Shown: positions 21,709 to 29,928, counted from the first letter of the stretch. The stretch is 64,000 bases of DNA from Ryuthela nishihirai (GCA_038380435.1 JAWZYU010000034.1:25647404-25711403); one strand, 5' to 3'. The notes: a model not told the origin generated them from the sequence alone. Translations and numbers: made by a program.

Positions 21709-22314
21709 TCAATACGCCGTCCACTCGGATAATTTTCTTTTCTTACGCCGGATGGGAACAGCAATGTCTTTTGGGGGCCGCTCTTCAGCTATATGATTTC
21801 TGGGAATGTTGACTTTTACTTCCTGTGGAGTGTCAAGCTGTTTTGAGAATAACAAATAATTTTTCAAAGCAGTCAGATACTTTTCAGACTTATCGTCAGC
21901 ATCACCAGACTCTAATATTTTCTTCATCTCTGAGTCTAAATCACACACTTTTTTTCTTATGTTTCTCCTCTGCACTGCTTTCACTGAAATCATTTTTTTT
22001 CTAAATAACGAGACCAGTAGGGGGAGGGCAGCAGTCAATAGTGGTATAATGAACCCTGAACCACGCTGCAGGAGATGCTTCTTGTGGCGTAAAGATGCAC
22101 GTTTGGACGCTAGACTCCTTATGACCGTCTTGTGCTGGCGTAAATTCTTTAATACTCTGTGGGAAACAGGTATATTTCCTTTTAAGAAATTGGAACACAC
22201 TTCACATAACGCATACATCTGGGGGTCAGAGATGTGCTTCATCAGAGCTGTACGCTGCTTTCCCCCTAGCTTTGGTAAGCACTGAAGGAACGGACCTTGA
22301 GATTTAACTTTCAT
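21709..22314 (-). CDS. Conserved basic Polinton protein, pVI/pX-like (201 aa)
   Basis: A recurrent Polinton ORF located after the packaging ATPase. The first ATG in frame is at 22314; anything upstream would need a non-ATG start. This start overlaps the ATPase end by 11 nt. The N-terminal part has KQRTALMKHISD and LCEVCSNFLKGNIP, a block I recognise from other arthropod Polintons. A strongly basic stretch (about residues 52-85) is followed by a hydrophobic segment (residues 88-103, IIPLLTAALPLLVSLF), and the C-terminus has a basic RRKKRK cluster. Basic plus hydrophobic composition is like adenovirus-type core or membrane-lytic proteins. The role is inferred. Confidence 0.75.
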   Translation of the reverse strand: MKVKSQGPFLQCLPKLGGKQRTALMKHISDPQMYALCEVCSNFLKGNIPVSHRVLKNLRQHKTVIRSLASKRASLRHKKHLLQRGSGFIIPLLTAALPLLVSLFRKKMISVKAVQRRNIRKKVCDLDSEMKKILESGDADDKSEKYLTALKNYLLFSKQLDTPQEVKVNIPRNHIAEERPPKDIAVPIRRKKRKLSEWTAY

Positions 22315-22930
22315 TTGGAACGTAAAGTATTTCGGGTTCTTCTGATGGAAGAATCTTTGCACGGAGCCTTTCACTGTCCAACGTTCTGGGATGAAGGTCA
22401 ATACACAAATAACCGCAGGTTACCTGTGTAGCCAGTCTATAGGCATCCGTCAGGAGTTTAGATTGATGGGGGTACACTTGTCTCGCCAGGTGGGTTATTT
22501 GTGAAGCATCCCGACAATTGCGAAATAAAAACATGTAGTGAGCATTGAGCGATATAGTCCTCGAATGTCTTCCCTTTAAAAACAGATTTTGTAAGATCAG
22601 GACAATCGTGATATTTTTATGATGACCACCACGAATAAACAATTGTGATATGCGCTCACTGGCTACAGACTGTTCCATCAAGTCATCCAGTACCAGAAGT
22701 GTAGGTCTGTGAGGATCAAATTCCAGATCCGTAGGTAGTCCTTCATAAAATTCCACCGTTTTCTTGAAGGGTTCAAAGGCAGGCTGCCACTCACTGTAAC
22801 AGTAAATGACACGCTGGGGTGGGGGTTCGAATACTTGAGCTGCTTCTTTGATGAGTTTCAGAGTGAAAGTCGTCTTCCCACACTGTGAAGGTGCTGCAAT
22901 TATAATATTTGAAGGAGTGCGGAGAGCCAT
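22304..22930 (-). CDS. FtsK/HerA-type genome packaging ATPase
   Basis: Predicted motor that pumps element DNA into the capsid. The P-loop is A-P-S-Q-C-G-K-T at residues 13-20 (the first glycine of the usual motif is alanine, as the A/G-x4-GK rule permits). Walker B is LLVLDD at 78-83. At 208 residues it is typical of the compact Polinton ATPases of the A32-like branch. ATG at 22930. It overlaps the protease 3' end by 31 nt and the downstream basic-protein gene by 11 nt. No internal stop or frameshift is seen. Confidence 0.9.
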   Translation of the reverse strand: MALRTPSNIIIAAPSQCGKTTFTLKLIKEAAQVFEPPPQRVIYCYSEWQPAFEPFKKTVEFYEGLPTDLEFDPHRPTLLVLDDLMEQSVASERISQLFIRGGHHKNITIVLILQNLFLKGRHSRTISLNAHYMFLFRNCRDASQITHLARQVYPHQSKLLTDAYRLATQVTCGYLCIDLHPRTLDSERLRAKILPSEEPEILYVPNES

Positions 22931-23346
22931 CGCACCACCATGCAGTCGTTAAAGTCTACTCGACACGTGTAATCACGATGCAGTACTGTGGGAAGAGTCG
23001 AACCACACGATCTTTTAAACAGGAAATACAGACAGTGAGCCCCACAAGTGTCTCCCAGGGGGTCCTGCAGAGGTATCGAGGAGTGTAAGACGTGACGTAT
23101 GCCTAGTCGACTATAGTATTCTTGCATGGAGGCATCGGGACTCGTACCCAGGGGATCAAAGTGATCCACTTGCACTCCTTTCTTGTAAACCGCTATCCAG
23201 TGGGTTCCAGGCAGGGAGGACGGATCGGTATTGTAGATAAACAAGGCTTCTGACTGATTGATTCTGTGAGGTAGTCTGTCACGGGGGAACACTCCGAGAC
23301 TTGTGGGTAACATCGAAAGGATGGATTCTAGCTGATAGGAATTCAT
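22900..23346 (-). CDS. Adenain-type cysteine protease (maturation protease)
   Basis: A C5/Ulp1-fold cysteine protease that should process capsid precursors. Visible catalytic residues are H49 (GTHWIAVY), D64 (FDPLG), Q94 and C101 (DTCGAHC), in the order expected for the family. The length of 148 aa is short but within the Polinton range. The ATG at 23346 overlaps the stop codon of the major capsid gene in an ATGA arrangement. A plausible substrate site (LQGG) lies in the neighbouring pX-like protein. Confidence 0.9.
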   Translation of the reverse strand: MNSYQLESILSMLPTSLGVFPRDRLPHRINQSEALFIYNTDPSSLPGTHWIAVYKKGVQVDHFDPLGTSPDASMQEYYSRLGIRHVLHSSIPLQDPLGDTCGAHCLYFLFKRSCGSTLPTVLHRDYTCRVDFNDCMVVRWLSALLQIL

Positions 23347-24638
23347 GAGCTGTAGTCAAACAGGACTTTACGGTCCAATGGGATTTCCAACAAATTCCGG
23401 TACTCGGCATACAGGATCACAGTGACCGATGCGGGTAGCGGCTTGGCAAACTTTAATTCGACTCTCACACTCCCACTCTTTATTAAAGAAAATACTTGAT
23501 TGCATTCACGTTGCTCGGGGGTCAATTGGAATCCGAATAATGTAAAACCTTCTCCATAGGCTTTTCGCGATAAGTTAATACCGCTATCGGATTTCCAGGC
23601 GTCCACAGCTTCCAATAATCCTTGGTAACAGCGGAGATAGCGCCCATTCGCAAAGTCGGGGGTGTAGGACTGATGATCACTGTCTATGTGAAGACTGATG
23701 TAGTTTAAGTCGAAATGTTGGAAGTTGAAGGGATTTTTTTCGTACGACCCATTCAGGCTGGTACTTTCCAGCATACCCAGTACAAGCCGTACAGGGAGCT
23801 GGCCGAGAAATAAATTGTCACGGTTCACACTCGTCAGGCCCGAAGCGATGGAAAACATACGTAAATCCGTTCTTCGCAGAGGGTACTTGGCACTCTCCGT
23901 ACCCAGCAGGCGAGCGTGTGCAAGGATGACACCCGAAGTGGGTTTGACTTTACGCACGAAAAATTCAGCTTCGTGTATCTGTACTTTGTAAGAAGGGTCT
24001 CCTTCACCTGTCATGAGGCAGAATTCGGGTTTGGATCTCAGCAAACGCAGTCTCAGGTCGACTTGATTGAGTAGGTAACGATCTTGATTAAACAGGTCGG
24101 CGTGGATCCACGAGATGAGTTCGATACCTGTTGGTTTGACGTACCCCTTGCGTTGATGCCACCCCTCGTTCTCCCTGCTGGTCAGTTCCATTTTACCTGG
24201 GGTGTCGAGGTACCAGAGCGAGGTGCCTAGCTGACTTCGTGTGGCATCGGTCCCGTAATTCAATAGAGTCTCTAGATACGCCCTGTAGGGGTACAGGGTG
24301 TGAGAAGCACTCACTAGGTGATCATTGAGGAAGACGTCTACCTGGCTGAAGAGGGCATGGAAGAAATGATTGCAGGGGGCAATCACTTCCGACGGTGCTG
24401 TACCATCGGATTTTACAATTTTCAAGACGAGACGTAGGTGACATCGAGATAGATCAATGTAATCGTCCGTCCCCTTCACGATGAATTCGAGTGGTGCATT
24501 ACCTTCCAGGGAAGCCACAGGTAAATAATTGACATAACAGCCTCTTTCTAATTGTGAGACAGTGGGTGGAACCAGAAACAGATCCAGTTCTGAATTGGCA
24601 CAGTCGCCAGAATCAGCGTGAATTTTCTGAATGCTCAT
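23343..24638 (-). CDS. Major capsid protein, double jelly-roll (PY)
   Basis: 431 aa. The N-terminus (SELDLFLVPPTVSQLERG) and the block GTDDYIDLSRCHLRLVLKI match the protein family I know from arthropod and nematode Mavericks, regarded as the double jelly-roll major capsid protein. The open frame is intact, with ATG at 24638 overlapping the upstream stop (ATGA). It sits between the pX-like gene and the protease. The length suits a compact double jelly-roll. Which of the two capsid genes is hexon and which penton is from family knowledge, not from structure. Confidence 0.85.
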   Translation of the reverse strand: MSIQKIHADSGDCANSELDLFLVPPTVSQLERGCYVNYLPVASLEGNAPLEFIVKGTDDYIDLSRCHLRLVLKIVKSDGTAPSEVIAPCNHFFHALFSQVDVFLNDHLVSASHTLYPYRAYLETLLNYGTDATRSQLGTSLWYLDTPGKMELTSRENEGWHQRKGYVKPTGIELISWIHADLFNQDRYLLNQVDLRLRLLRSKPEFCLMTGEGDPSYKVQIHEAEFFVRKVKPTSGVILAHARLLGTESAKYPLRRTDLRMFSIASGLTSVNRDNLFLGQLPVRLVLGMLESTSLNGSYEKNPFNFQHFDLNYISLHIDSDHQSYTPDFANGRYLRCYQGLLEAVDAWKSDSGINLSRKAYGEGFTLFGFQLTPEQRECNQVFSLIKSGSVRVELKFAKPLPASVTVILYAEYRNLLEIPLDRKVLFDYSS

Positions 24639-25036
24639 GATGAAAACACGTCCTGCACAGTACAGTGTCTCTTCACTTTATGAACCTTGGGATGCTGACG
24701 ACGACGTTTTATTCCTTTCCCTCCCTGCAGCTTTGAACTGGCACGCTGCAAGAGGTCGGCACCCGCTTCACGGAGCCCCGCTTTGGCTGCAGATTTGAAG
24801 TTTTGCCCCTGGGATATCTCTGAAACGAACCGTAGCCCTCCCTTACGCAGGGTGGACAGCGCAGGTCGTACGAGAGGGCGTACGAGAGGGCTGATGAAAC
24901 GTCCGATCCTAGCAAAGATGCTTCCTAGCCCGTCGCCTCTCTGATAACGAGGACCACGGAACACACCCTTCCCCGTTTGGCTCTTGTAGTAGCTCACGTA
25001 GGCATCTGCGGAAGGGGGAACGAATTTAACCCTCAT
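24635..25036 (-). CDS. pX/pVI-like basic virion protein with adenain site
   Basis: 133 aa, very basic. Residues 22-50 (GKGVFRGPRYQRGDGLGSIF) form a motif recurring in Polinton and adintovirus minor core proteins. An amphipathic, proline-broken stretch follows (about 42-66). Residues 103-106 are LQGG, fitting the adenain consensus (M/I/L)xGG before the cut. Cleavage there would free a 27-residue basic tail with a triple arginine (111-113) and one cysteine (125). ATG at 25036 overlaps the minor capsid gene by 11 nt; its stop overlaps the major capsid ATG. Function is inferred from composition and context. Confidence 0.8.
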   Translation of the reverse strand: MRVKFVPPSADAYVSYYKSQTGKGVFRGPRYQRGDGLGSIFARIGRFISPLVRPLVRPALSTLRKGGLRFVSEISQGQNFKSAAKAGLREAGADLLQRASSKLQGGKGIKRRRQHPKVHKVKRHCTVQDVFSS

Positions 25037-26069
25037 GGCGGAAATGTAACTTGACTAAAACTTTACCGAATTTAAAATGCAGAGGTTCTCCGGTGTCGGT
25101 ACGAAGGAAGATTCTCACACTCTCGAAACTGTTCCTTGCAAGGGGGTAGTAATCAGGTTGCTGATACACTGCAACAATGGCTTCGTTATTACTGGTTCTG
25201 ACGGCGGGGTTCACGACACGCAACAGTTCACCGTGAGTATCACCTAACAACTGAGGCGCAATCAGGTCTGAATACAAATAAATACCATACATTCCTCTGT
25301 TCATATCGATGGGATAGTCACCCAGGACTTTATTCAGTGGTATATCTAATTTAGTAATTCCTAGCATTTCTCCTAATCCAGGGTTCGATCGAGGAAATTT
25401 AATGTAATGCGACTTGTCTGTATCCATCAATATGGTGTGATCTGCCTGTTGCTTGAAACGGTAAGCTTTTCTCAGCCTGTAGGGTAGCATCTGGTTCATT
25501 GCATCGAATAACGATTCGGCAGTTTCGTATCGTCCGTGGGGTACCTTTCGTTCTTGGAAACTACCTGGCGGGATCACGTAGAAATAACACTCGTCATCTA
25601 TGTCGAAAGTTGGTGTATTGCAAAGTTTGCTGGCAAATCGTTGGTGGAAGGGTTTGTCAACTTCTCCCTCGCCGATACACAGAAGTTTACCGAAATTCGT
25701 TTTAGGAAACATCAGTCCGTACCCCTCACTCGGTTTGAATACCCAGTAACCGCCGTTATAGGAAACTATTATTTCTTTGGGGAGCTGTGTGGTGAGGACA
25801 GACAACAGCTCCATTCGAGTTATTTTACCCGGTTTAAGTTTGATTTTCCTGTATTCTTCGGGGGTGGAAGGAGCGTAATATTCATACGTGTCGTTAGAAC
25901 CGTCCACATTGTACCAGCTCACAGGTAAGTGAACTTCTGCTAGTCCCACTTTCCATTTTCCGCTCAGTCTTAGGGGTTGTGCCAGACGGACTGTGAAATC
26001 GGTCTGCGAATTGTTCGGATAAATATTCTGACTAGCCGTGGAGGGGAGAGTCAGGTAGAAACTATCCAT
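25026..26069 (-). CDS. Minor capsid protein, penton-like (PX)
   Basis: 347 aa. It opens with YLTLPSTASQNIYPNNSQTD and continues W-K-V-G-L-A-E-V-H-L-P-x-S-W-Y-N-V, a signature I recognise from the PX protein of invertebrate Polintons, interpreted as the single jelly-roll minor capsid (penton) protein. ATG at 26069, overlapping the end of the integrase frame by 19 nt. Frame intact throughout. Confidence 0.83.
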   Translation of the reverse strand: MDSFYLTLPSTASQNIYPNNSQTDFTVRLAQPLRLSGKWKVGLAEVHLPVSWYNVDGSNDTYEYYAPSTPEEYRKIKLKPGKITRMELLSVLTTQLPKEIIVSYNGGYWVFKPSEGYGLMFPKTNFGKLLCIGEGEVDKPFHQRFASKLCNTPTFDIDDECYFYVIPPGSFQERKVPHGRYETAESLFDAMNQMLPYRLRKAYRFKQQADHTILMDTDKSHYIKFPRSNPGLGEMLGITKLDIPLNKVLGDYPIDMNRGMYGIYLYSDLIAPQLLGDTHGELLRVVNPAVRTSNNEAIVAVYQQPDYYPLARNSFESVRIFLRTDTGEPLHFKFGKVLVKLHFRHEG

Positions 26070-27115
26070 TTTTTAGGGATCCAGGAAGGCTTGGGATATC
26101 CGCGAAATTTAACCAGCACCTTTTGTCCTTTTCTCTCGATTATTTTCTCGACCGTGTAAAGTTCGGGTTCTGTCACTTTTTGAAGCTCCGATTTATAGAA
26201 TGTGCCTTTCAACACTTCTCCCTCGGAATCCCTTATGACGTACACAGGGAGCTGGCGTTGTAATACCTTGTCGACTATAAATATTTCTTCGGTTCACAAA
26301 TGTGTGCCTGCCTTCTTGAAAGGTGCTTTTACACTGGCTAGTCGAACTGTGTCACCCACTTTAAATGCTGGTTTTTCTTTTACTACAGTCGGATTGCGAT
26401 AGAGTCGAACCCACACGACGTCTTCATTGCGTAAGGTCACGTCCTTGGGGGCCATATCGTGTGCACTGTGAACGGTGGCATTGTATCCCCTTACAACATG
26501 CTGCAGCACATCCAGGTAGCGGTAGGTATTATTGCGTGTATAATATCTCCCCAGTCTCTCGCGTAGGGTACGATTCCATCTCTCCACCAAAGCTGCTTTT
26601 TTGTCGGAGTATGTAGCAAAGAACCGAATACCTTTCTTTTTCAGGAATTTCTGGAACACTCTGTTGGTAAATTCCGTACCCTGATCCGTATTTAAATTCA
26701 TTGGGGATCGACCCTTGGAAAGGATTTTTTTGAAAACTGAGACCATTTCTTTCCCCGTTTTAGCCTTCATGGCCAGCGCCCACCCGTATCTCGAGAACAC
26801 ATCGATGACTGTTAATATGTAGCGATACCCGTCATTGAAGCGAGTTAGATTTTTCACGACCATGAGATCGGCTTGCCATTGTTCGTCTAGCCCTGTGACG
26901 TAAACTTTGTTACGAGGGAACTTTCTACGAACAGGTTTATGTAACGTGTAGGCAGGCTGCTTTTCTAACCATTCTCGGACGAGTTTGAGTGGTAGTCCCG
27001 TATTCTGTGCTAACTTTTTTACACTACCGAATCCTCTTTCGGGGTCGAAATAATGGGACTCCAAAGTTTTGTTTTCTGCTGCACCCAGATGTCGTACCCC
27101 ACCAGGTTTTGCCAT
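26051..27115 (-). pseudogene. int: Retroviral-type DDE integrase with chromodomain, internal TGA
   Basis: Integrates the element and makes the 6-bp duplication. ATG at 27115. An N-terminal helix-turn-helix-like part is followed by the catalytic core with D83 (QADLMV), D144 (TDQGTEF) and E179 (LVERWNRTLRE), the D,D35E spacing of retroviral-type integrases. A TGA at 26294-26296 interrupts the frame. The same frame then continues without another stop to 26051 and carries a chromodomain-like block (LYTVEKIIERKGQKVLVKF). So the break is one in-frame stop rather than an indel. The protein is either cut short of its chromodomain or made by rare readthrough. The 5' end overlaps the PC4-like membrane protein gene by 97 nt. 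Confidence 0.92.
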
Positions 27116-27345
27116 TGATGTAGTGAAAGTGTAACACCTGTCACTGTAGGAACGTCACCTATAAACTGTCTGATATCCACTGTTAAGTTGCACACACGAA
27201 TTTTGTATTCACCGTCCAAGGCTTTTGACTCCCCACACTGAATATTTTTACTAGGAGCTACAAGTTCTAATACAAGTACGGCTATCGTTAACAATGTCAC
27301 GATTACACTACCCACACTAGCTAACACCTTCTTTCTCCTATCCAT
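27019..27345 (-). CDS. Membrane-anchored PC4-like protein (108 aa)
   Basis: The first ATG is at 27345; anything longer needs a GTG start. Residues 8-30 are a hydrophobic transmembrane segment (GSVIVTLLTIAVLVLELVA) preceded by a basic DRRKK. Residues about 46-85 resemble the PC4/Sub1 ssDNA-binding fold: YKIRV, VDIRQF, then GVTLSLHQWQNL, which matches the G-(V/I)-x-L-(T/S)-x-x-x-W-x-x-L end of PC4. A PC4-like domain behind a membrane anchor is unusual. The gene follows a TATA/Inr promoter and begins the overlapping late gene run. Function unknown. Confidence 0.65.
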   Translation of the reverse strand: MDRRKKVLASVGSVIVTLLTIAVLVLELVAPSKNIQCGESKALDGEYKIRVCNLTVDIRQFIGDVPTVTGVTLSLHQWQNLVGYDIWVQQKTKLWSPIISTPKEDSVV

Positions 27346-27355
27346 ACCAAGACTA

Positions 27356-27392
27356 AAATGACATAGGATGAAAAAGACAGACACATTATATA
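27356..27392 (-). promoter_or_regulatory. Late-run promoter: TATA box and initiator
   Basis: On the - strand TATATAA starts at 27392 and TCATTT has its A at 27359, 33 nt downstream. The first gene ATG is 14 nt further at 27345. Spacing matches the polB promoter exactly. Confidence 0.7.
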
Positions 27393-27401
27393 AGGTTACA
27401 A

Positions 27402-28196
27402 TTATTTATTTAATTTATACATTTCATTTTTTGCCTCGTCGACAATAGCATTATATTTTAGATTGCAAACAAAACCAGAATCTACAAAATTCAATAGACC
27501 TCGCTTCCAGGCCGTATCCACAAATACCTGCGCTATACCATTAATGTCCAAGTCACCAGACCACCCTATGATGGTCGGTATTTTTTCTTCGGGCTGCAGT
27601 CCATCTAACGGTATCACGCGCGTAAGTTCTTGCTGAAAATTATTCACCAGCAGCGGGTAAACACAATCGGGACCGTCGAAAACAGGACTCAGTAGGAAAG
27701 GACGAATGGATTCAGAATGTTCCATAATGGTTGTACGGAGTTGGTGATCTTTGGGGGTCCCACACACGTTGTGTACAATACACATCACCTCGTCTAAGTG
27801 AATAGCCAGCGTGAACAACTGCGAAGCGTTCAATGTTATACAGCGTCTCACCACACGGAACTGTAGAGTTCTCTGGTCTGCAGAATCTTTGATGAAGTCG
27901 ACACAGCGTTCACCACCTCCAGTGCGATACATGTAGGCACGTAAACCGTGCATCACGTACCATGTCTGTTGATCGGGACCGATTTTCACTTGGTCCTCTA
28001 TGTGGGGTACCGCGGCACACAAAGCCTCCCATTCAGGTATGGAGAGGGTAACCCCTGCTGGTGTAGGGTAGATGAGTTCACCATTTTCATATTTCTTGTA
28101 GCGGCGTACGTGCACAGAAAACTTATTTTTGAACAGTGAGGGCACAACGTACACATCTTCACCGAGACACCACGCATCAGGATTGCTAGGCTGCAT
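27402..28196 (-). CDS. PC4-like ssDNA-binding domain protein (264 aa)
   Basis: ATG at 28196 (an upstream in-frame GTG was rejected). Residues about 20-66 resemble a PC4 domain: FSVHVRRYKKYENGE, then GVTLSIPEWEAL. PC4 proteins bind single-stranded DNA and act in transcription or replication, so a replication or late-transcription role is plausible. Residues 67-264 have no domain I recognise. The element has a second PC4-like ORF just downstream (27019-27345). Intact frame. Confidence 0.65.
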   Translation of the reverse strand: MQPSNPDAWCLGEDVYVVPSLFKNKFSVHVRRYKKYENGELIYPTPAGVTLSIPEWEALCAAVPHIEDQVKIGPDQQTWYVMHGLRAYMYRTGGGERCVDFIKDSADQRTLQFRVVRRCITLNASQLFTLAIHLDEVMCIVHNVCGTPKDHQLRTTIMEHSESIRPFLLSPVFDGPDCVYPLLVNNFQQELTRVIPLDGLQPEEKIPTIIGWSGDLDINGIAQVFVDTAWKRGLLNFVDSGFVCNLKYNAIVDEAKNEMYKLNK

Positions 28197-28265
28197 CGTG
28201 AACAATGCGGCACAGAGCACTCGCTCCCTATTTAACTAGAGAACCGCACCACCTGAGACGACCAA

Positions 28266-28802
28266 TCAGGAACGAGCTGATAAGTAGGTGTTTGTTGAGA
28301 CATGCTCTCGACGATCGATCCATCCGAAGAAAGCAGCTGTTTCTGCTAAAGAGCAGTGGACGTCCTCTCCGGTGTGATATCCGCATTCGAACTCAGAAAC
28401 TTTGGGGAGATCACAATATTTGGGGCAGCCGTAAAGTTCGAGATTAACACTGGGAAAATTTAATTGTTCCAAGAGAATTCTTTCCACAGTACCTCCTTTG
28501 TAACCCACCACAGTAGCTTCTTCAGTACGTGCAAGTTTGTAAACATATTTCACGATGTTAGGAACGTGATCTAACGACCACACCTTTTCTCGAGGCAGAG
28601 GATGAAAGGGTAGACCTATCACATATTTAGACACGTAGTTGGCTGTCCTTCTGTCTTTTACTGACAAAGGTTGGTGCTGTCGAAGAATGAAACGATAGAC
28701 ACCACATTTCCCATTCCGAGTTGCATATCCAAGTTCACGCACTAGGAAACGACCATTTACACGGAAACCGTCGAGGTCTAGAACCATACAGATGTTTTGC
28801 AT
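28266..28802 (-). CDS. Polinton protein, DEDD-nuclease-like (178 aa)
   Basis: ATG at 28802. The start MVLDLDGFRV with D9 and D11 looks like the first acidic motif of RNase H/DEDD-fold proteins. The end has CGYHTGEDVHCSLAETAAFF, a CxxH...HC-x-x-x-E pattern found in a family of uncharacterised arthropod Polinton-associated proteins. I do not see a complete catalytic set with confidence, so nuclease activity is only suggested. No frame breaks. No TATA box found directly upstream. Confidence 0.6.
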   Translation of the reverse strand: MQNICMVLDLDGFRVNGRFLVRELGYATRNGKCGVYRFILRQHQPLSVKDRRTANYVSKYVIGLPFHPLPREKVWSLDHVPNIVKYVYKLARTEEATVVGYKGGTVERILLEQLNFPSVNLELYGCPKYCDLPKVSEFECGYHTGEDVHCSLAETAAFFGWIDRREHVSTNTYLSARS

Positions 28803-28862
28803 AGTTGTACTAGTTCAAGTATCTGGAGATGAAAACACTTGACGTCTTCACACTGGCAGGGT

Positions 28863-29216
28863 CTACAGACGTCTCTGTCGTTTACACCTCAGAGCCTGCA
28901 CAACACTCTGCGGTAGTCCCGGGGGCCAGGTTTCGGGCGGCTTCATCACCAGAGGTCGTCGCAGCCTTCGAGGTGGTGGCGGCGTAGTGTCCTCCACGAC
29001 AACAGCCCGTAGCATCGGACCACCAATCCCAGGTCGCGGCAACATCTTAATAGTGACGGCCGGAGGTGGTGGTGGCGGCGGAGGAGGTGGCACAATCACA
29101 GGTCGACGTAGCAATCGACGAATACGCGTTCGAAAGTGTTGTGGATCGCTCTCGTAGCCGGAGTCTACATCACTCGTCCAATTATGACCAAAATCCAAGT
29201 CGTCGTCGTCGTCCAT
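28863..29216 (-). CDS. Proline-rich acidic/basic hypothetical protein (117 aa)
   Basis: ATG at 29216; the longer frame to 29243 would need TTG. The N-terminus is acidic (MDDDDDLDFGHNW). Residues about 42-52 are a run of ten prolines, with a second PPPP later and a basic C-terminus (RCKRQRR). No family recognised. It lies next to the right TIR behind its own TATA/Inr promoter. The composition is that of a disordered interaction protein; an early regulatory role is speculation. Confidence 0.55.
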   Translation of the reverse strand: MDDDDDLDFGHNWTSDVDSGYESDPQHFRTRIRRLLRRPVIVPPPPPPPPPPAVTIKMLPRPGIGGPMLRAVVVEDTTPPPPRRLRRPLVMKPPETWPPGLPQSVVQALRCKRQRRL

Positions 29217-29232
29217 AACGTGTAGCTCAGAA

Positions 29233-29265
29233 TAAAAGGCCAAACCTTTTTTCAGCGGTTATATA
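29233..29265 (-). promoter_or_regulatory. TATA box and initiator of proline-rich gene
   Basis: TATATAA on the - strand starts at 29265. TTATTC has its A at 29233, 32 nt downstream, and the ATG is 17 nt later. Same architecture as the promoters at 14898 and 27392. Confidence 0.6.
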
Positions 29266-29330
29266 CAGCCAGAACCGTGACCTTTACACATCACCCCATC
29301 GGGTAAACGCGTGACACGTAGCAAAGTACG

Positions 29331-29928
29331 CAGTCAATCGTTCCATGCAATTATTCTGAGACTTGCATCAGCCGAGTGAAGGAGTGGGGCCTTAAAATGG
29401 TCAACCAGAGGGTTTTTCATAAGGGGGAGGGCTTAAAATATAGGTAGGTCGACCGTGGGGTCCGAAAACGAGAAATTAGAGTGAAAATAAAGGGTTTTTG
29501 GGAAAATAGTACTTCTCACTGTCAACAGATGGCGCCACTGAGGGGGAAAGGGGGGTGAAAGGGGGGTTTAATAAAGGGGGAGGGCTTAAAATATAGGTAG
29601 GTCGACCGGGGGGTCCGAAAACGAGAAATTAGAGTGAAAATAAAGGGTTTTCGGGAAAATAGTACTTCTCACTGTCAACAGATGGCGCCACTGAGGGGGG
29701 AAAGGGGGGGTGAGAGGGGGGGTTTAATAAAGGGGAGGAATTATTAATAAAGGGGCGTGGCCTGTTATGTAATGATTATGTCATATTACGGCATGTTACG
29801 TCATAGGGGGCGTGGCCTGTTACGTCATAGGGGGCGTGGCCTGTTACGTCATAGGGGGCGTGGTCGATGACGTCATAGGGGGGAAAGCACTGTGCAAAGG
29901 GGGATTCCCCGGGTGGTAACAAACTACT
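29331..29928 (-). repeat. Polinton right TIR (~598 bp)
   Basis: Reverse complement of 13373-13916 with small indels. Its outer part has three tandem GGGGGCGTGG(C/T)C-TGTTACGTCAT-type units where the left end has fewer, and it contains two copies of the ~130-bp inner unit. Confidence 0.93.

Larger units (their letters stand above)
13373..29928. mobile_element. Polinton/Maverick element, 16,556 bp
   Basis: The termini are long inverted repeats beginning AGTAGTTTGTTACCACCCGG and ending with the reverse complement. They are flanked by a 6-bp target duplication AAGGTG (13367-13372 and 29929-29934), the standard Polinton size. Inside are the diagnostic genes: protein-primed DNA polymerase B, retroviral-type integrase, adenain protease, packaging ATPase, and major and minor capsid proteins. 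A paralogous uninterrupted site with a single AAGGTG sits at 54885-54890, which confirms both ends. The polymerase is frameshifted and the integrase has an internal stop, so this copy is probably inactive, though most virion genes are open. Confidence 0.97.
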
